From Coprobacillus sp. CAG:826 (GTDB lineage: Bacteria > Bacillota_I > Bacilli_A > RFN20 > CAG-826): a DNA stretch of 50,169 bases. Within the stretch, counting starts at the first letter, position 1. Each line of letters starts with the position of its first letter. Below are positions 42,248 to 50,169 of the stretch, piece by piece. The position numbers and the translations under genes are program-made. The notes under the pieces were generated by a model. That model saw nothing but the letters and a program-made list of their open reading frames with translations, did no database searches and was not told the origin of the DNA. The stretch lies in contig FR897021.1 in NCBI GenBank assembly GCA_000437235.1, positions 1-50,169 of the forward strand, written 5' to 3'.

Positions 42248-43822
42248 ATGAAACATAGATCATGTATATCATTCGCCACCACTTTGGTATTGTTAAGTGG
42301 CGCTTTTATTGGTGTTTCTTGTGGAACGAGTTCCACTTCTTCTCATCTACCCGCATCGTCTTCAGGTCATACGCATCAAATTGATACTTCTTCATGGGCA
42401 CATGATGAAACCTATCATTGGCGTACTTGCTCTACTTGTAATGAACGTATGGATGAAGGATTACATCAATTTAAAAAAGGTGGCAAAAATAAAATTTGTG
42501 AAATTTGTAAGTATGAAAGCGAATATTCTAACGAAGAGAATTTCCAACTTTTTAAACTCGGCTTTGACGCTTCTTTAACTTATGAAGGGCCTTATTATAC
42601 AAAAGTAGAAGAACGTTCTAATGAAAGAAACGTCACCCAAAATGAAACTTATTTAGGAAATGGTCTTTATTATTATGATAATGAAGAGCATGAAGGAGAT
42701 AATGAACGCTATAGCACACGCTTTTCCTTCGCAATTAAAAAAGAAGAAGGTAATTATATTTTCTATTCGAATGATGGCTATGATAATGAAGGCATCTACG
42801 TTACTAGTGGAAGAATGTCAAAAGCGGATGAATACACCTATCAAACGCTTTATCGCCTTACGCCTAAAGAATTGAATAAAAGTCGTTTAGATTATTTTAT
42901 TCCTATGCAAGGAAATACTTTTGAAGAATATTGTTCCTATTTAGAAACAGCAAAAAATAGTTTAAACCGTTATGTCTACTATAGTAAAATTAAGTCCATT
43001 GTTCCTTTTGTTTATCGAATTGATGAAAACATGGTTCATGTTGGTCATATTACCACGATTCAATCTTCTCAATACAATGAAGAAACAAAGGAAAATTGGT
43101 TAGTAAAAGAAGAAATCACCATCACTTATGAAGTTTCTAATGGTTATGTCACCAGTTATAGTAAAAATCACAATTATCATACGACAAAAGAAGAAGATGG
43201 TACTCTCATAAGTGATAAAACAAATATATATGTACAAACGATTCAATATGAAGGTAATGGCAAGTTATTGGATAATTTCTCTTATCTTGGAAATTCTGAA
43301 GACACTCCTACAGAAGCTTATGGACTAGTCACATTCTATTATGGAGAACATCAAATTATTGATGTCTACCCTACTTTAATTGGAAGAACATTGGAAGATA
43401 CTTTTACCTATCTTTATCAAGCACTAAATATTAATATTTTCTACTCTTCTTATTTTGAGTTTTATTTGGATTCTGCGCTCACTATTCCATATAACAATGA
43501 AGTCATAACGAGTAAAGGATTAAAAGTATATATTCGGTTTACTTGTCCAAATAACCTTGCAGCACTCATTGTTCAAGAAGAAAAGCTCTATCAATATTTG
43601 GATGATTATCCAACCTTTATTGAGCCCTATTTCCGCGATATTAAAATCGTTTCTCACCTTGTTATTGCTAAACCTGGTACCTATAAAATTAGTGATTATA
43701 ATCAATCTCGATATAGTATCGCTAAGATAAATGGTGAAGTTAGAGATTTAAACGATGATGCGTTTGAAACGACCGCTAATGCGATAACAGTATTAACCCT
43801 TCAATCTATATACAAAAGATAA
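42248..43822 (+). CDS. Large secreted lipoprotein with Cys/His motif
   Basis: 524 aa lipoprotein (lipobox GVSC, Cys25) and a short Ser-rich linker. Residues about 40-90 carry H-x-H, H-W-x-x-C-x-x-C, H-x-F and C-x-x-C, a small motif common in surface proteins of gut Firmicutes and possibly zinc-binding. The remaining ~430 residues are beta-rich with many Tyr and Glu and no recognised domain; the C-terminus has several Big/PASTA-like strand patterns. AGGGGGGAAAC 6 bp before the ATG is a strong ribosome site, like that of the gene at 595. Confidence 0.78.
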   Translation: MKHRSCISFATTLVLLSGAFIGVSCGTSSTSSHLPASSSGHTHQIDTSSWAHDETYHWRTCSTCNERMDEGLHQFKKGGKNKICEICKYESEYSNEENFQLFKLGFDASLTYEGPYYTKVEERSNERNVTQNETYLGNGLYYYDNEEHEGDNERYSTRFSFAIKKEEGNYIFYSNDGYDNEGIYVTSGRMSKADEYTYQTLYRLTPKELNKSRLDYFIPMQGNTFEEYCSYLETAKNSLNRYVYYSKIKSIVPFVYRIDENMVHVGHITTIQSSQYNEETKENWLVKEEITITYEVSNGYVTSYSKNHNYHTTKEEDGTLISDKTNIYVQTIQYEGNGKLLDNFSYLGNSEDTPTEAYGLVTFYYGEHQIIDVYPTLIGRTLEDTFTYLYQALNINIFYSSYFEFYLDSALTIPYNNEVITSKGLKVYIRFTCPNNLAALIVQEEKLYQYLDDYPTFIEPYFRDIKIVSHLVIAKPGTYKISDYNQSRYSIAKINGEVRDLNDDAFETTANAITVLTLQSIYKR

Positions 43823-43869
43823 TTGTTCTCTTTATATTTAGGCAAAAACCATTGAAAAGTGGTGAGCAA

Positions 43870-43929
43870 AAAAGACTATTACAACAAAAGAAATTGCTTT
43901 TTTTCCTCTCTCTTATGTAATAGTCTTTT
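43870..43929 (+). terminator. Long-stem terminator
   Basis: Fourteen-bp perfect stem AAAAGACTATTACA / TGTAATAGTCTTTT with a 32-nt loop, then T-rich sequence. The interval 43823-44127 otherwise holds only this and the next terminator. Confidence 0.75.
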
Positions 43930-44059
43930 CTTTTTATACCGTAGCAAATTTCATATATGTACGCTAAGAACATTTTTTAAAAGTAGTTTTTATAATACAA
44001 AATTAATGGTTCATTTTTTGAACTGCACCTATTTTTAACCCTCCGTTTTTAAGAAAAAA

Positions 44060-44078
44060 AAAGCCCAAAATGGGCTTT
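44060..44078 (-). terminator. Intrinsic terminator of HTH/membrane-protein unit
   Basis: On the minus strand AAAGCCCA pairs with TGGGCTTT (3-nt loop), followed by T10. Confidence 0.85.
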
Positions 44079-44127
44079 TAGGATAGTAAAGTCTTATTAA
44101 TGATTAAAATTTTTCCACGCTTCTATT

Positions 44128-45159
44128 TTAACGAGCAAAAACTTGTTTTTTTAATAAAAGTTCTGTTCTATAAAAAATGTCAATTTTTTTACTATTATCT
44201 TCTTCATTTTCTTTTCCAATAAATAAGAACATATCTATATCCGTTCTAAAATCAATTAATTGTTCAACAAATGATTGATAATACTCATCATATGCACTGT
44301 CATTATATTTACGTAAAACGGATAAAATGGCCAGTGATTTAGCAAGCGACGCTGCTACTTTATTGGAAGGAAGTAATGCGAATTCCCTTCTAATCTTGTT
44401 TCTTTGAATCGCACTTAATCGGCGATAAGATAACGTTCCAATAGCTGTGGTTAATAATACAGAAGATACGCATAATATTCCAACGCCTCCTGCCATGCCT
44501 AATCCTAAGCTGACTGCTTTTAATCCATGTGTAGTAGTTGCTGCTGCAGCGCCAAACCCACCAATAGCGGCACCAGCCAAACCAACAATAATCGGAAGAC
44601 AAATCACGCTTGTAATAATAAGGGCATTCTTTTTAGCTTGTGCATTATCATTTAATATTTTTACATAATTTTCGGATATATCTTTATTAATTAAGTCAAA
44701 TTCTGTAGGATTATTAAAGAAAATCCATGACATATCGCCGAAGAATTCTTTATTATTTCTATATTCTAAACTACGATCTAAAATAATATCCGTTGCATAT
44801 TCAACGAGTGGTAAAAAAGTATTATTTGATTGTTCACGAATCTTTCTAACCAGTTCATATATTCTTTCACGTGTCCAATTAAAACAGTATGAATACTTTT
44901 CGTTCTTTTTACTAAAATCATTTAAATAGGCTTTTGCTATTTCTAGGAGTTTGCTACATTTTTCAAACTCTCCTTTATTAAATGCATTACTTCCCTTCAT
45001 CTTTAATTGGCTAAAAAAGCCATCATTAGCACTTGGATATTGTGGTCTTTTTTCATTCACAACTCTTATTAAATACTCTATTTCTTTTCTTAATCGATAA
45101 TACGTAATCCCCACGTATAATTCACTTAATTGAGTTTCTACATTTGCTACTTCTAACAT
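44128..45159 (-). CDS. Gly/Ala-rich membrane protein, unknown
   Basis: 343 aa. A mostly helical N-terminal region (1-175) precedes a striking hydrophobic hairpin (about 179-244) rich in Gly and Ala (GLAGAAIGGFGAAAA, LGLGMAGGVG), flanked by basic residues, and a C-terminal helical part. No family is recognised. Glycine-rich helix hairpins of this type occur in membrane-inserting effectors and pore-formers, so a toxin or defence effector is possible (inference). It starts 2 bp after the HTH gene stop and clearly belongs to the same transcript. Confidence 0.7.
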   Translation of the reverse strand: MLEVANVETQLSELYVGITYYRLRKEIEYLIRVVNEKRPQYPSANDGFFSQLKMKGSNAFNKGEFEKCSKLLEIAKAYLNDFSKKNEKYSYCFNWTRERIYELVRKIREQSNNTFLPLVEYATDIILDRSLEYRNNKEFFGDMSWIFFNNPTEFDLINKDISENYVKILNDNAQAKKNALIITSVICLPIIVGLAGAAIGGFGAAAATTTHGLKAVSLGLGMAGGVGILCVSSVLLTTAIGTLSYRRLSAIQRNKIRREFALLPSNKVAASLAKSLAILSVLRKYNDSAYDEYYQSFVEQLIDFRTDIDMFLFIGKENEEDNSKKIDIFYRTELLLKKQVFAR

Positions 45160-45161
45160 AT

Positions 45162-45494
45162 TTATTCATCCATTCCTTTCATTAGTTCATCAATATTGTT
45201 GACGATATAATATAGAAATTTTCTATATTTATCATCTTTTCCTATAAGCACTTTGATTTTATCAAACAACATTTGATCATTTTCTACAACATATTTCTTA
45301 TCAATATAGTCATAGATATCTCGTTTTGTCGCAGCTTCATCCACAATAAAATTAAATAGTTCTACTAAGTTGAAACTGAGTTTACTATAATCTCCTTTCT
45401 CAAATAGTGTTATGTACTTATAAAGAGTTGGTCTAGTTAAATCTAACATTCTAGATAATTCCGAAATCGTAATAACATCAGTAATCTTTTTCAT
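45162..45494 (-). CDS. Small HTH regulator
   Basis: 110 aa. The N-terminal half has a helix-turn-helix, DVITISELSRMLDLTRPTLYKYITLFEKGDY, similar to MerR- or recombinase-type HTHs. The C-terminal half is helical and acidic. It is preceded by a consensus promoter and a palindrome suited to autorepression. The gene order, regulator first then membrane protein, resembles antitoxin-toxin or regulator-effector modules. Weak ribosome site (GGAATT). Confidence 0.7.
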   Translation of the reverse strand: MKKITDVITISELSRMLDLTRPTLYKYITLFEKGDYSKLSFNLVELFNFIVDEAATKRDIYDYIDKKYVVENDQMLFDKIKVLIGKDDKYRKFLYYIVNNIDELMKGMDE

Positions 45495-45500
45495 AATTCC

Positions 45501-45529
45501 ATAATAATAGTTTACAAATATATTGTCAA
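45501..45529 (-). promoter_or_regulatory. Promoter of HTH/membrane-protein unit
   Basis: On the minus strand TTGACA (45524-45529), 17 bp, TATTAT (45501-45506). Confidence 0.8.
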
Positions 45530-45533
45530 TAAC

Positions 45534-45556
45534 TTTTTACACTTTTTTTGTAAAAA
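45534..45556 (-). promoter_or_regulatory. Inverted repeat near the HTH promoter
   Basis: TTTTTACA-N7-TGTAAAAA immediately upstream of the -35 box. A related TTTACA half-site occurs inside the promoter spacer (45510-45516), so several operator half-sites may be present. Confidence 0.55.
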
Positions 45557-45703
45557 CGTTTTTTCATCTATTTATCACTTTTTGTTTTTTTCTTTTATAT
45601 TTTCAATTTTAAATTCTAAAAACGGACATAAGAAAACTATTTCTTGGAAAAAGCCATGAATTAATAAATAAAAAAAGATGAATTTTCTAATCAATTTTTT
45701 AGT

Positions 45704-45810
45704 TCACCATTTATAATATGCCCTTCCACTAAATTTTCCTGTTTTTGCAAATTCAAAATATTCTCTTGCTATTTCATAATCTGAATTATCAAAAATACCT
45801 TTATAATTAT
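45704..45810 (-). pseudogene. Short coding remnant
   Basis: A 35-residue open stretch on the minus strand reads YKGIFDNSDYEIAREYFEFA, then KTGKFSGRAYYKW and a stop. Its composition is like real protein but there is no start or ribosome site, so it looks like the surviving end of a lost gene. No family was recognised. Confidence 0.3.
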
Positions 45811-47056
45811 TTCTTTATTGTTTTATAAATAAACCCTGGTTTAACTTCGGCATCATATAATAATTTAATTTTTCCTGTTTCTAGATCAACTGAAAAATCC
45901 ATATCCTCAAAATAAGCGACACCATAAGCTTCTCCGTGTTTTATTCTTATTTCTTTTGTTTCTTTATTTTCTTTTCCTGCCGTAACATATATAGAAAAAT
46001 CACAAATAAAATAATAGTTTTCATGTTCTTCTGCATTAGCGGATTCCCAAGTATTTTGTCCTACTAAAAAACGGAATTTCTTCGTTAAATCATCGTTAGA
46101 ATAAAATGAAGGAGATACAAAAAAGTATTCATTGAAATTATCTTGATCAATAGCTATCTTTTCTAAATTATAGTAATCATCATATAGATAATAAGAATAA
46201 AAATCTCCTTTTTCACCTACGATAGTTATGGTAATTTCAACATTAAAATAAACAAACTTATTATTAATATATATCCCACATTGTATACCATTATCAATAC
46301 TTCTATATTGAATTGAAACCAATGAAAAGCCATTTTTTCCTTTGCCAAATGGTTCCGATTTTTAAAAGTACCATAATAAAAATTATAAGCGTGTTCTTTA
46401 AAAGATTCACCTTCTGTATTTAAATAATCATCAAAGGAAGATGATCCTTTAACATATCTTTTAGAAAATCTTTCTATATTACTTTCATTCATTGGATCGA
46501 CTGAATACCCAATAAAAGAAACATCTAAACTATTTTGTAAAAAGGAAAAAACATAAGAAGCATACTGATCTGCTACTTCTTGAGATTCAACATTACAATA
46601 ATAGTTTCTTTCTTCATTATCTACGATAGAAAGGTAAGCATCACTACCATCGGTTTTTATGGGGTTCAGTGTATTTAAGCTATACTTTGATAGTGTTTTT
46701 GATGAAAAAAATTGATTCTTTTTTAATCCATTTTTAGACTCTTGGGAAGTGACGTACCATATAGCAGAAACGGCACCAATCACAAAAACCATGATTAAAG
46801 ATAAAATAACACTCAGATACTTTTTACGATTATTATCCATTTTTTCAATCATTTGCATGGGTTCGTCTTTTGCCATTAATTCCTTTTCGGTTATTTGAAA
46901 TAAAACACATAAACGATGAAGCGTTTCTTCTTCTGGTAATCCTCTACCTTGTTCCCATTTAGCCACAGCTGAGCGCGTAACAAAGAGTTCTTTAGCTAAT
47001 TCTTCTTGTGTTAGATTTCTATGTTTTCGAAGTTCTTTTAGTTTATCTTTAAACAT
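45807..47056 (-). pseudogene. XRE-family membrane regulator, frameshifted
   Basis: Residues 1-65 from the ATG at 47056 are an XRE helix-turn-helix (LKELRKHRNLTQEELAKELF, VTRSAVAKWEQGRGLP), followed by one membrane helix (about 80-105) and an extracellular domain. The frame breaks near 46363. If the A5 run on the minus strand (46359-46363) had one more A, the sequence would read on into a second open frame ending at 45807, giving one protein of about 415 aa. Either the gene is broken or this is an assembly or homopolymer error. GAGG lies 8 bp before the ATG. Confidence 0.75.
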
Positions 47057-47075
47057 CGCGCCCACCTCAGTACTT

Positions 47076-47081
47076 ATTATA
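47076..47081 (-). promoter_or_regulatory. -10 box of XRE regulator gene
   Basis: TATAAT on the minus strand, 20 bp before the start. The -35 region falls on the direct repeat at 47103-47121. Confidence 0.55.
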
Positions 47082-47102
47082 AATGTTTAGTATTAAAAAA
47101 TC

Positions 47103-47121
47103 ATGATACTCTTATGATACT
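47103..47121 (-). promoter_or_regulatory. Direct-repeat operator of XRE regulator
   Basis: Two perfect 8-bp units (AGTATCAT on the minus strand) with an 11-nt period overlap the expected -35 region. The location suggests autoregulation. Confidence 0.5.
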
Positions 47122-47150
47122 TTAACTTTTCCCTTTTATCTTCAACATAA

Positions 47151-47187
47151 AAAAGAAGGTGTAATCACACTGTTTCGCCTTCTTTTT
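47151..47187 (-). terminator. Intrinsic terminator of membrane protein gene
   Basis: Stem with AAGAAGG / CCTTCTT arms, an inner GTGT/ACAC pairing, and T-rich flanks, 36 bp after the stop. Confidence 0.75.
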
Positions 47188-47222
47188 AGAGTTTACATAA
47201 TTTCAAAGAAATTATTTATAGA

Positions 47223-48077
47223 TTAAATATCCCATCTACCTTTTTCAAATTCAACCGAATATTCTCGGTCAAATTCGGTATTTTCTGCATATTTTTTCAT
47301 AAGATTTGCAATTTCTCTTTGTTTCATTTCCAAAGACGCAATCACTTGATCTTGGAAACTTTCTAAGTCGTATTGAGATGAAAATGGTTTACTTCTTGAT
47401 TGACGAAGATCAACTTTGAAATAAAGTGTATTTCCTGATAGTCTTGCGCCAAATTGAATATCAATTTGGTTCCCTTTACTTTCCACATAAGTAGAACAAT
47501 ATTCAGCCACTGAACGTGCTTGCGCTAAAACGTCATCAGGGCCATGCACTCTTCCATCATTTTCAACAACAAAAGGTCTTAAAGCATGGTGAGATTTGCT
47601 AGCAATTTGTTTTCTTGCTTTTCTTATATATTTAGGTGACGATTCATGATCACTAATTCTTTCAGGAAAATCTCCCCAAGATGGTTCAATATCTAATAAG
47701 GTAGCCGAATAAATAATAGTGGACACCCAGTTATCACTATCATAAGCGCCCCAATCTAAAGGTAAACTAGGATTAAACATCGCAATAATTCGAATGAGAA
47801 TATGCATAGGAAGCCTTATTGAACCACATAATCCATTCACTACCGATTTAAAAAAGAGATGTTTTTCTTCATCTTCTTTATCAAATTGCCCAATAACGAA
47901 AATCGTAATAAAACCTACTATTAAGTTTACAACAATAAATATGAGTCCGAAAAAAATAAAAGCATCTGAATTAAATGAAACTTTACACGCTTCAACAATT
48001 GCGATAATGGGAAGCCAAAATGCTACAGTCTGCACGATTGACCATAAAAATAATAAAAAATAAACGATTCCGCTCAT
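47223..48077 (-). CDS. Membrane protein, paralogue of the TIR-cluster third gene
   Basis: 284 aa with two N-terminal membrane helices, an amphipathic stretch (LCGSIRLPMHILIRIIAMF) and a cytosolic C-terminal domain. It matches the protein at 7301-8149 over the last ~85 residues (ARLSGNTLYFKVDL, YDLESFQDQVI, FDREYSVEFE) and in overall layout. It lacks the poly-Ser linker. It sits alone, with no TIR or PDT-like neighbour. Confidence 0.75.
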   Translation of the reverse strand: MSGIVYFLLFLWSIVQTVAFWLPIIAIVEACKVSFNSDAFIFFGLIFIVVNLIVGFITIFVIGQFDKEDEEKHLFFKSVVNGLCGSIRLPMHILIRIIAMFNPSLPLDWGAYDSDNWVSTIIYSATLLDIEPSWGDFPERISDHESSPKYIRKARKQIASKSHHALRPFVVENDGRVHGPDDVLAQARSVAEYCSTYVESKGNQIDIQFGARLSGNTLYFKVDLRQSRSKPFSSQYDLESFQDQVIASLEMKQREIANLMKKYAENTEFDREYSVEFEKGRWDI

Positions 48078-48306
48078 ATGCTTTCCCTCTCTTTAAATAC
48101 AATCATAAAATCATCTGTAAATCTTTTAAATGCGTCACTTTTGTTTTTTTTAAGTTAATTCAATAAAAAATATAAGATTTCCAAGCTTTTTACGTGATAA
48201 TTCTATACCTTTCTTTATATTTCGTCAATTTATACATTCCAATTCCTTAGTCATTTATCGCTATTTTTCTTTTTTTATGCTAACATTAAAAAAACGTGAG
48301 GAAATT

Positions 48307-49974
48307 ATGAGCAAAGTAGGATCCATATTTAGTAATTTATCTATATTTCTTATTAGTGTACTTATTGGTGCGCTTTATTTCTTTTTTCCTTATTTTAAAC
48401 AAAGAAAAGAAGTTCCATTAAAAGAATATATTCAAGCAAATAAGTTAAGACTCACTTTTAGTGCTTTCTTCGTTTTAGGTATACTATCTAGAACGATGTT
48501 TTTAGATTTATTACCACGAGGATTAAATCAAGATGAACTCAGTGCTGGATATGATGCTTACGCAATCGCGCATTTTGGAAAAGATCGTAATGGTATCGTT
48601 ATGCCTGTTCATTTAATTGCGTGGGGAAGCGGACAAAATGCATTATATTCTTATTTAATGATTCCTTTTGTGCTTCTATTTGGTCTAAATCCAATTTCTC
48701 TACGTCTACCTATGGGAATGATTGGTTCCCTTACACTCTTTTTAGTTTTTGACTTATGTAAAAGATTAACAAAGAATGAAAAAGTATCTCTTTTCTTTAT
48801 GTTATTTGTGCTCATTAATCCTTGGCACTTAATGAAATCTCGATGGGCTTTAGAAGCCAATATCTTTCCTGATTTAGTTTTCTATGGTGCTTATCTTCTC
48901 ATTAGAGGATATAAAGAAAAGAAAGATTATATGTTTTATATTTCTTCCTTTATTTTAGGTTTATCTTCCTATTCTTATGGAACATCCTATTTCTTCTTAT
49001 TCTTCTTTGTTATTACAGTTCTTGCTTTATTCGTCTTTAAATACAAAATGAAATATTATAAAGCACTTATCTATTTAGGTATCATTGGACTTACTGTTAT
49101 TCCTATTATTTTATTTATCTATGTAAATGTTTATAATAAAAACGATATTCATTTACTTTGGTTTACTGTTCCTCATTTAAATCAAAATCGTTTTCAATCG
49201 GTAACAAATATCTTCTCTTCTACCTTCTTTAAAGATTCATTTCAACATTTAAAAGAAGGATTAAAACTTATTATCACACAAAATGATCATCTTCCTTGGA
49301 ATCAAATTGAAGGAATTGGTACTATTTATTTCTTATCTCTTCCTTTTACCCTTTTTGGTCTATTCCATAAAGAAAAAGAAAATGAAGAAACTCTTTGGAT
49401 ATTTAGAATATTCTTCATTGTTTCTATCATGATGAGCTGTATAGTGGATGTGAATATCAATCGTTTTAATATTGTTTATCCACCTTTAATCTTCTTTACT
49501 TTCTTAGGATTATATTCCATTAGCAAAAAAGTAAGCTCATTCAAGAAAGTGATGACTCTTTCTTATGCCGCTTACTTTATCGCTTTTATGGTTATTTATA
49601 ACACTTCTTGGAATGCTTCAATTTCTTATCAATTTTATGAAGACTTCTATGAAGCATGCCGCTATGCAAGTTCTTTAAATGAAAACTGCACTATTTACAC
49701 AACTTCCAATATCAATATGCCTTACGTATATGCACTATTTGCAGATGAAACTGATGTAAACACCTTTATAGAAACCGTACAATACGCAAATGAAGGTGCC
49801 GCCTTTGAACAAGTTAAGTCATTTGGAAACTTTGTTTTTTCTTTACCTTATCAAATTGAAGAAAATAACATTTATATTGTTGAAACAAACAATAACAAAT
49901 ACCAAAATACAGATTTATCTTCATATGAAATTAAAGAATTTGGTCATTATTTAGTGATAAATACTTGTATATAA
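48307..49974 (+). CDS. GT-C family glycosyltransferase (PMT/ArnT-like)
   Basis: 555 aa polytopic membrane protein with about eleven helices. The first outer loop carries NQDELSAGYDAYAIAHFGKD, the D-E motif and following G-x-D-x-x-G that mark dolichyl/undecaprenyl-phosphate-sugar transferases of the GT-C fold. The later loop and C-terminal soluble part (~470-555) are less conserved. It probably transfers sugars to a surface polymer or protein. GTGAGGAAATT before 48307 decides the start; a longer ATG at 48277 has no ribosome site. Confidence 0.85.
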   Translation: MSKVGSIFSNLSIFLISVLIGALYFFFPYFKQRKEVPLKEYIQANKLRLTFSAFFVLGILSRTMFLDLLPRGLNQDELSAGYDAYAIAHFGKDRNGIVMPVHLIAWGSGQNALYSYLMIPFVLLFGLNPISLRLPMGMIGSLTLFLVFDLCKRLTKNEKVSLFFMLFVLINPWHLMKSRWALEANIFPDLVFYGAYLLIRGYKEKKDYMFYISSFILGLSSYSYGTSYFFLFFFVITVLALFVFKYKMKYYKALIYLGIIGLTVIPIILFIYVNVYNKNDIHLLWFTVPHLNQNRFQSVTNIFSSTFFKDSFQHLKEGLKLIITQNDHLPWNQIEGIGTIYFLSLPFTLFGLFHKEKENEETLWIFRIFFIVSIMMSCIVDVNINRFNIVYPPLIFFTFLGLYSISKKVSSFKKVMTLSYAAYFIAFMVIYNTSWNASISYQFYEDFYEACRYASSLNENCTIYTTSNINMPYVYALFADETDVNTFIETVQYANEGAAFEQVKSFGNFVFSLPYQIEENNIYIVETNNNKYQNTDLSSYEIKEFGHYLVINTCI

Positions 49975-49999
49975 AAAAGATGATGATCTCATCTTTTTT
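49973..49999. terminator. Bidirectional terminator
   Basis: Eleven-bp stem AAAAAAGATGA / TCATCTTTTTT with a 5-nt loop between the convergent glycosyltransferase and rpoC genes. Confidence 0.88.
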
Positions 50000-50036
50000 A
50001 TTGGTTCAATTGAATTATATTATACTTCTTTAATAA

Positions 50037-50169
50037 TTAATCTTCATCATATAGTCTTTCAATCTTTTCCATAGCTTCAGTTATATCAAAATTTTCGATT
50101 ATTTCTTCCTCTTCTTCATCCGAACGTAAACCGGTACCGGCTGGAATGAGTCGACCAGTAATAACATTT
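50037..50169 (-). CDS. rpoC: RNA polymerase beta' subunit RpoC, C-terminal end (partial)
   Basis: The minus strand at the window edge encodes 43 residues and a stop. It begins NVITGRLIPAGTGL, the near-invariant end of bacterial RpoC (E-N-V-I-x-G-x-L-I-P-A-G-T-G), followed by an acidic tail (SDEEEEEII). RpoC is the large catalytic subunit of RNA polymerase. Only the last fragment is inside the window; the start is outside. Confidence 0.92.
   Translation of the reverse strand, partial: NVITGRLIPAGTGLRSDEEEEEIIENFDITEAMEKIERLYDED

Noticed and set aside
46355..46370. Programmed -1 frameshift in the XRE gene
   Set aside because: The local TTTTAAAAAT does not form a canonical X-XXY-YYZ slippery site in the first reading frame and no downstream stimulatory structure was seen; loss of one A is simpler.
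1..50169. Mycoplasma genetic code (TGA = Trp)
   Set aside because: TGA is a stop in coupled overlaps such as pstB/phoU and phoP/phoR, and Trp is always TGG in the recognised proteins.
1..50169. CRISPR array, tRNA or rRNA genes, intact insertion sequences
   Set aside because: No regularly spaced repeats, no tRNA T-arm/acceptor patterns and no transposase-like protein were found by reading; a covariance-model search would be the decisive test.

Overview
The window looks like a chromosomal segment of an uncultured, low-GC, Gram-positive bacterium of the Bacilli/Mollicutes-related gut lineages (for example RF39-, Izemoplasma- or Erysipelotrichales-like). This is an inference from several observations: strongly A/T-rich DNA; AAAGGAG/GGGGGG-type ribosome sites; about ten secreted lipoproteins with Ser/Thr-rich linkers; no outer-membrane genes; and Firmicutes-type Pst-PhoPR, HigBA and RpoC proteins. 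TGA is a stop codon here (pstB, phoP and others end with it in translationally coupled overlaps), so the Mycoplasma code is excluded.

Layout. 1-5394: a decayed RhuM-like gene, an InlB-repeat surface lipoprotein bracketed by a ~95-bp direct repeat, a CatA-like acetyltransferase and a MATE exporter. 5495-8149: an unusual three-gene cluster of a prephenate-dehydratase-like protein, a TIR protein with a CHORD-like zinc tail, and a membrane protein that has a paralogue at 47223-48077. 8150-12008: a lipoprotein behind a possible 5'-UTR pseudoknot, a membrane protein and a flavin-reductase-like protein. 12031-18797 (minus): a complete phosphate operon pstS-pstC-pstA-pstB-phoU-phoP-phoR behind a Pho-box-like repeat; PstS appears circularly permuted. 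18949-24318 (minus): NUDIX hydrolase, two related two-module lipoproteins and a 1013-aa Big_2 lipoprotein. 24536-32791 (minus): exonuclease III, an RCK-like membrane protein, a membrane metallophosphoesterase fusion, an M6 protease, a 52-aa Cys-rich membrane peptide and a flavodiiron protein.

32931-35243 (minus): a HigBA toxin-antitoxin pair with a consensus promoter and operator, a small HMA metal-binding protein, and the wreck of an ABC transporter whose promoter and operator are still intact. 35484-43822: lipoproteins, a ComEC-like metallo-beta-lactamase, two Sel1-repeat paralogues, a sialate-esterase-like lipoprotein and a TetR regulator with its operator. 44128-48077 (minus): a two-gene HTH/Gly-rich membrane protein unit, a frameshifted XRE membrane regulator and the second copy of the TIR-cluster membrane family. 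The window ends with a GT-C glycosyltransferase converging on the 3' end of rpoC.

How the genes work together: the Pst/Pho block is a self-contained phosphate uptake and signalling unit. The lipoproteins form a large cell-surface repertoire. The best candidate for an undescribed system is the cluster at 5495-8149: possible ligand sensor, TIR effector and membrane partner. The HTH/Gly-rich membrane pair at 44128-45494 is second.
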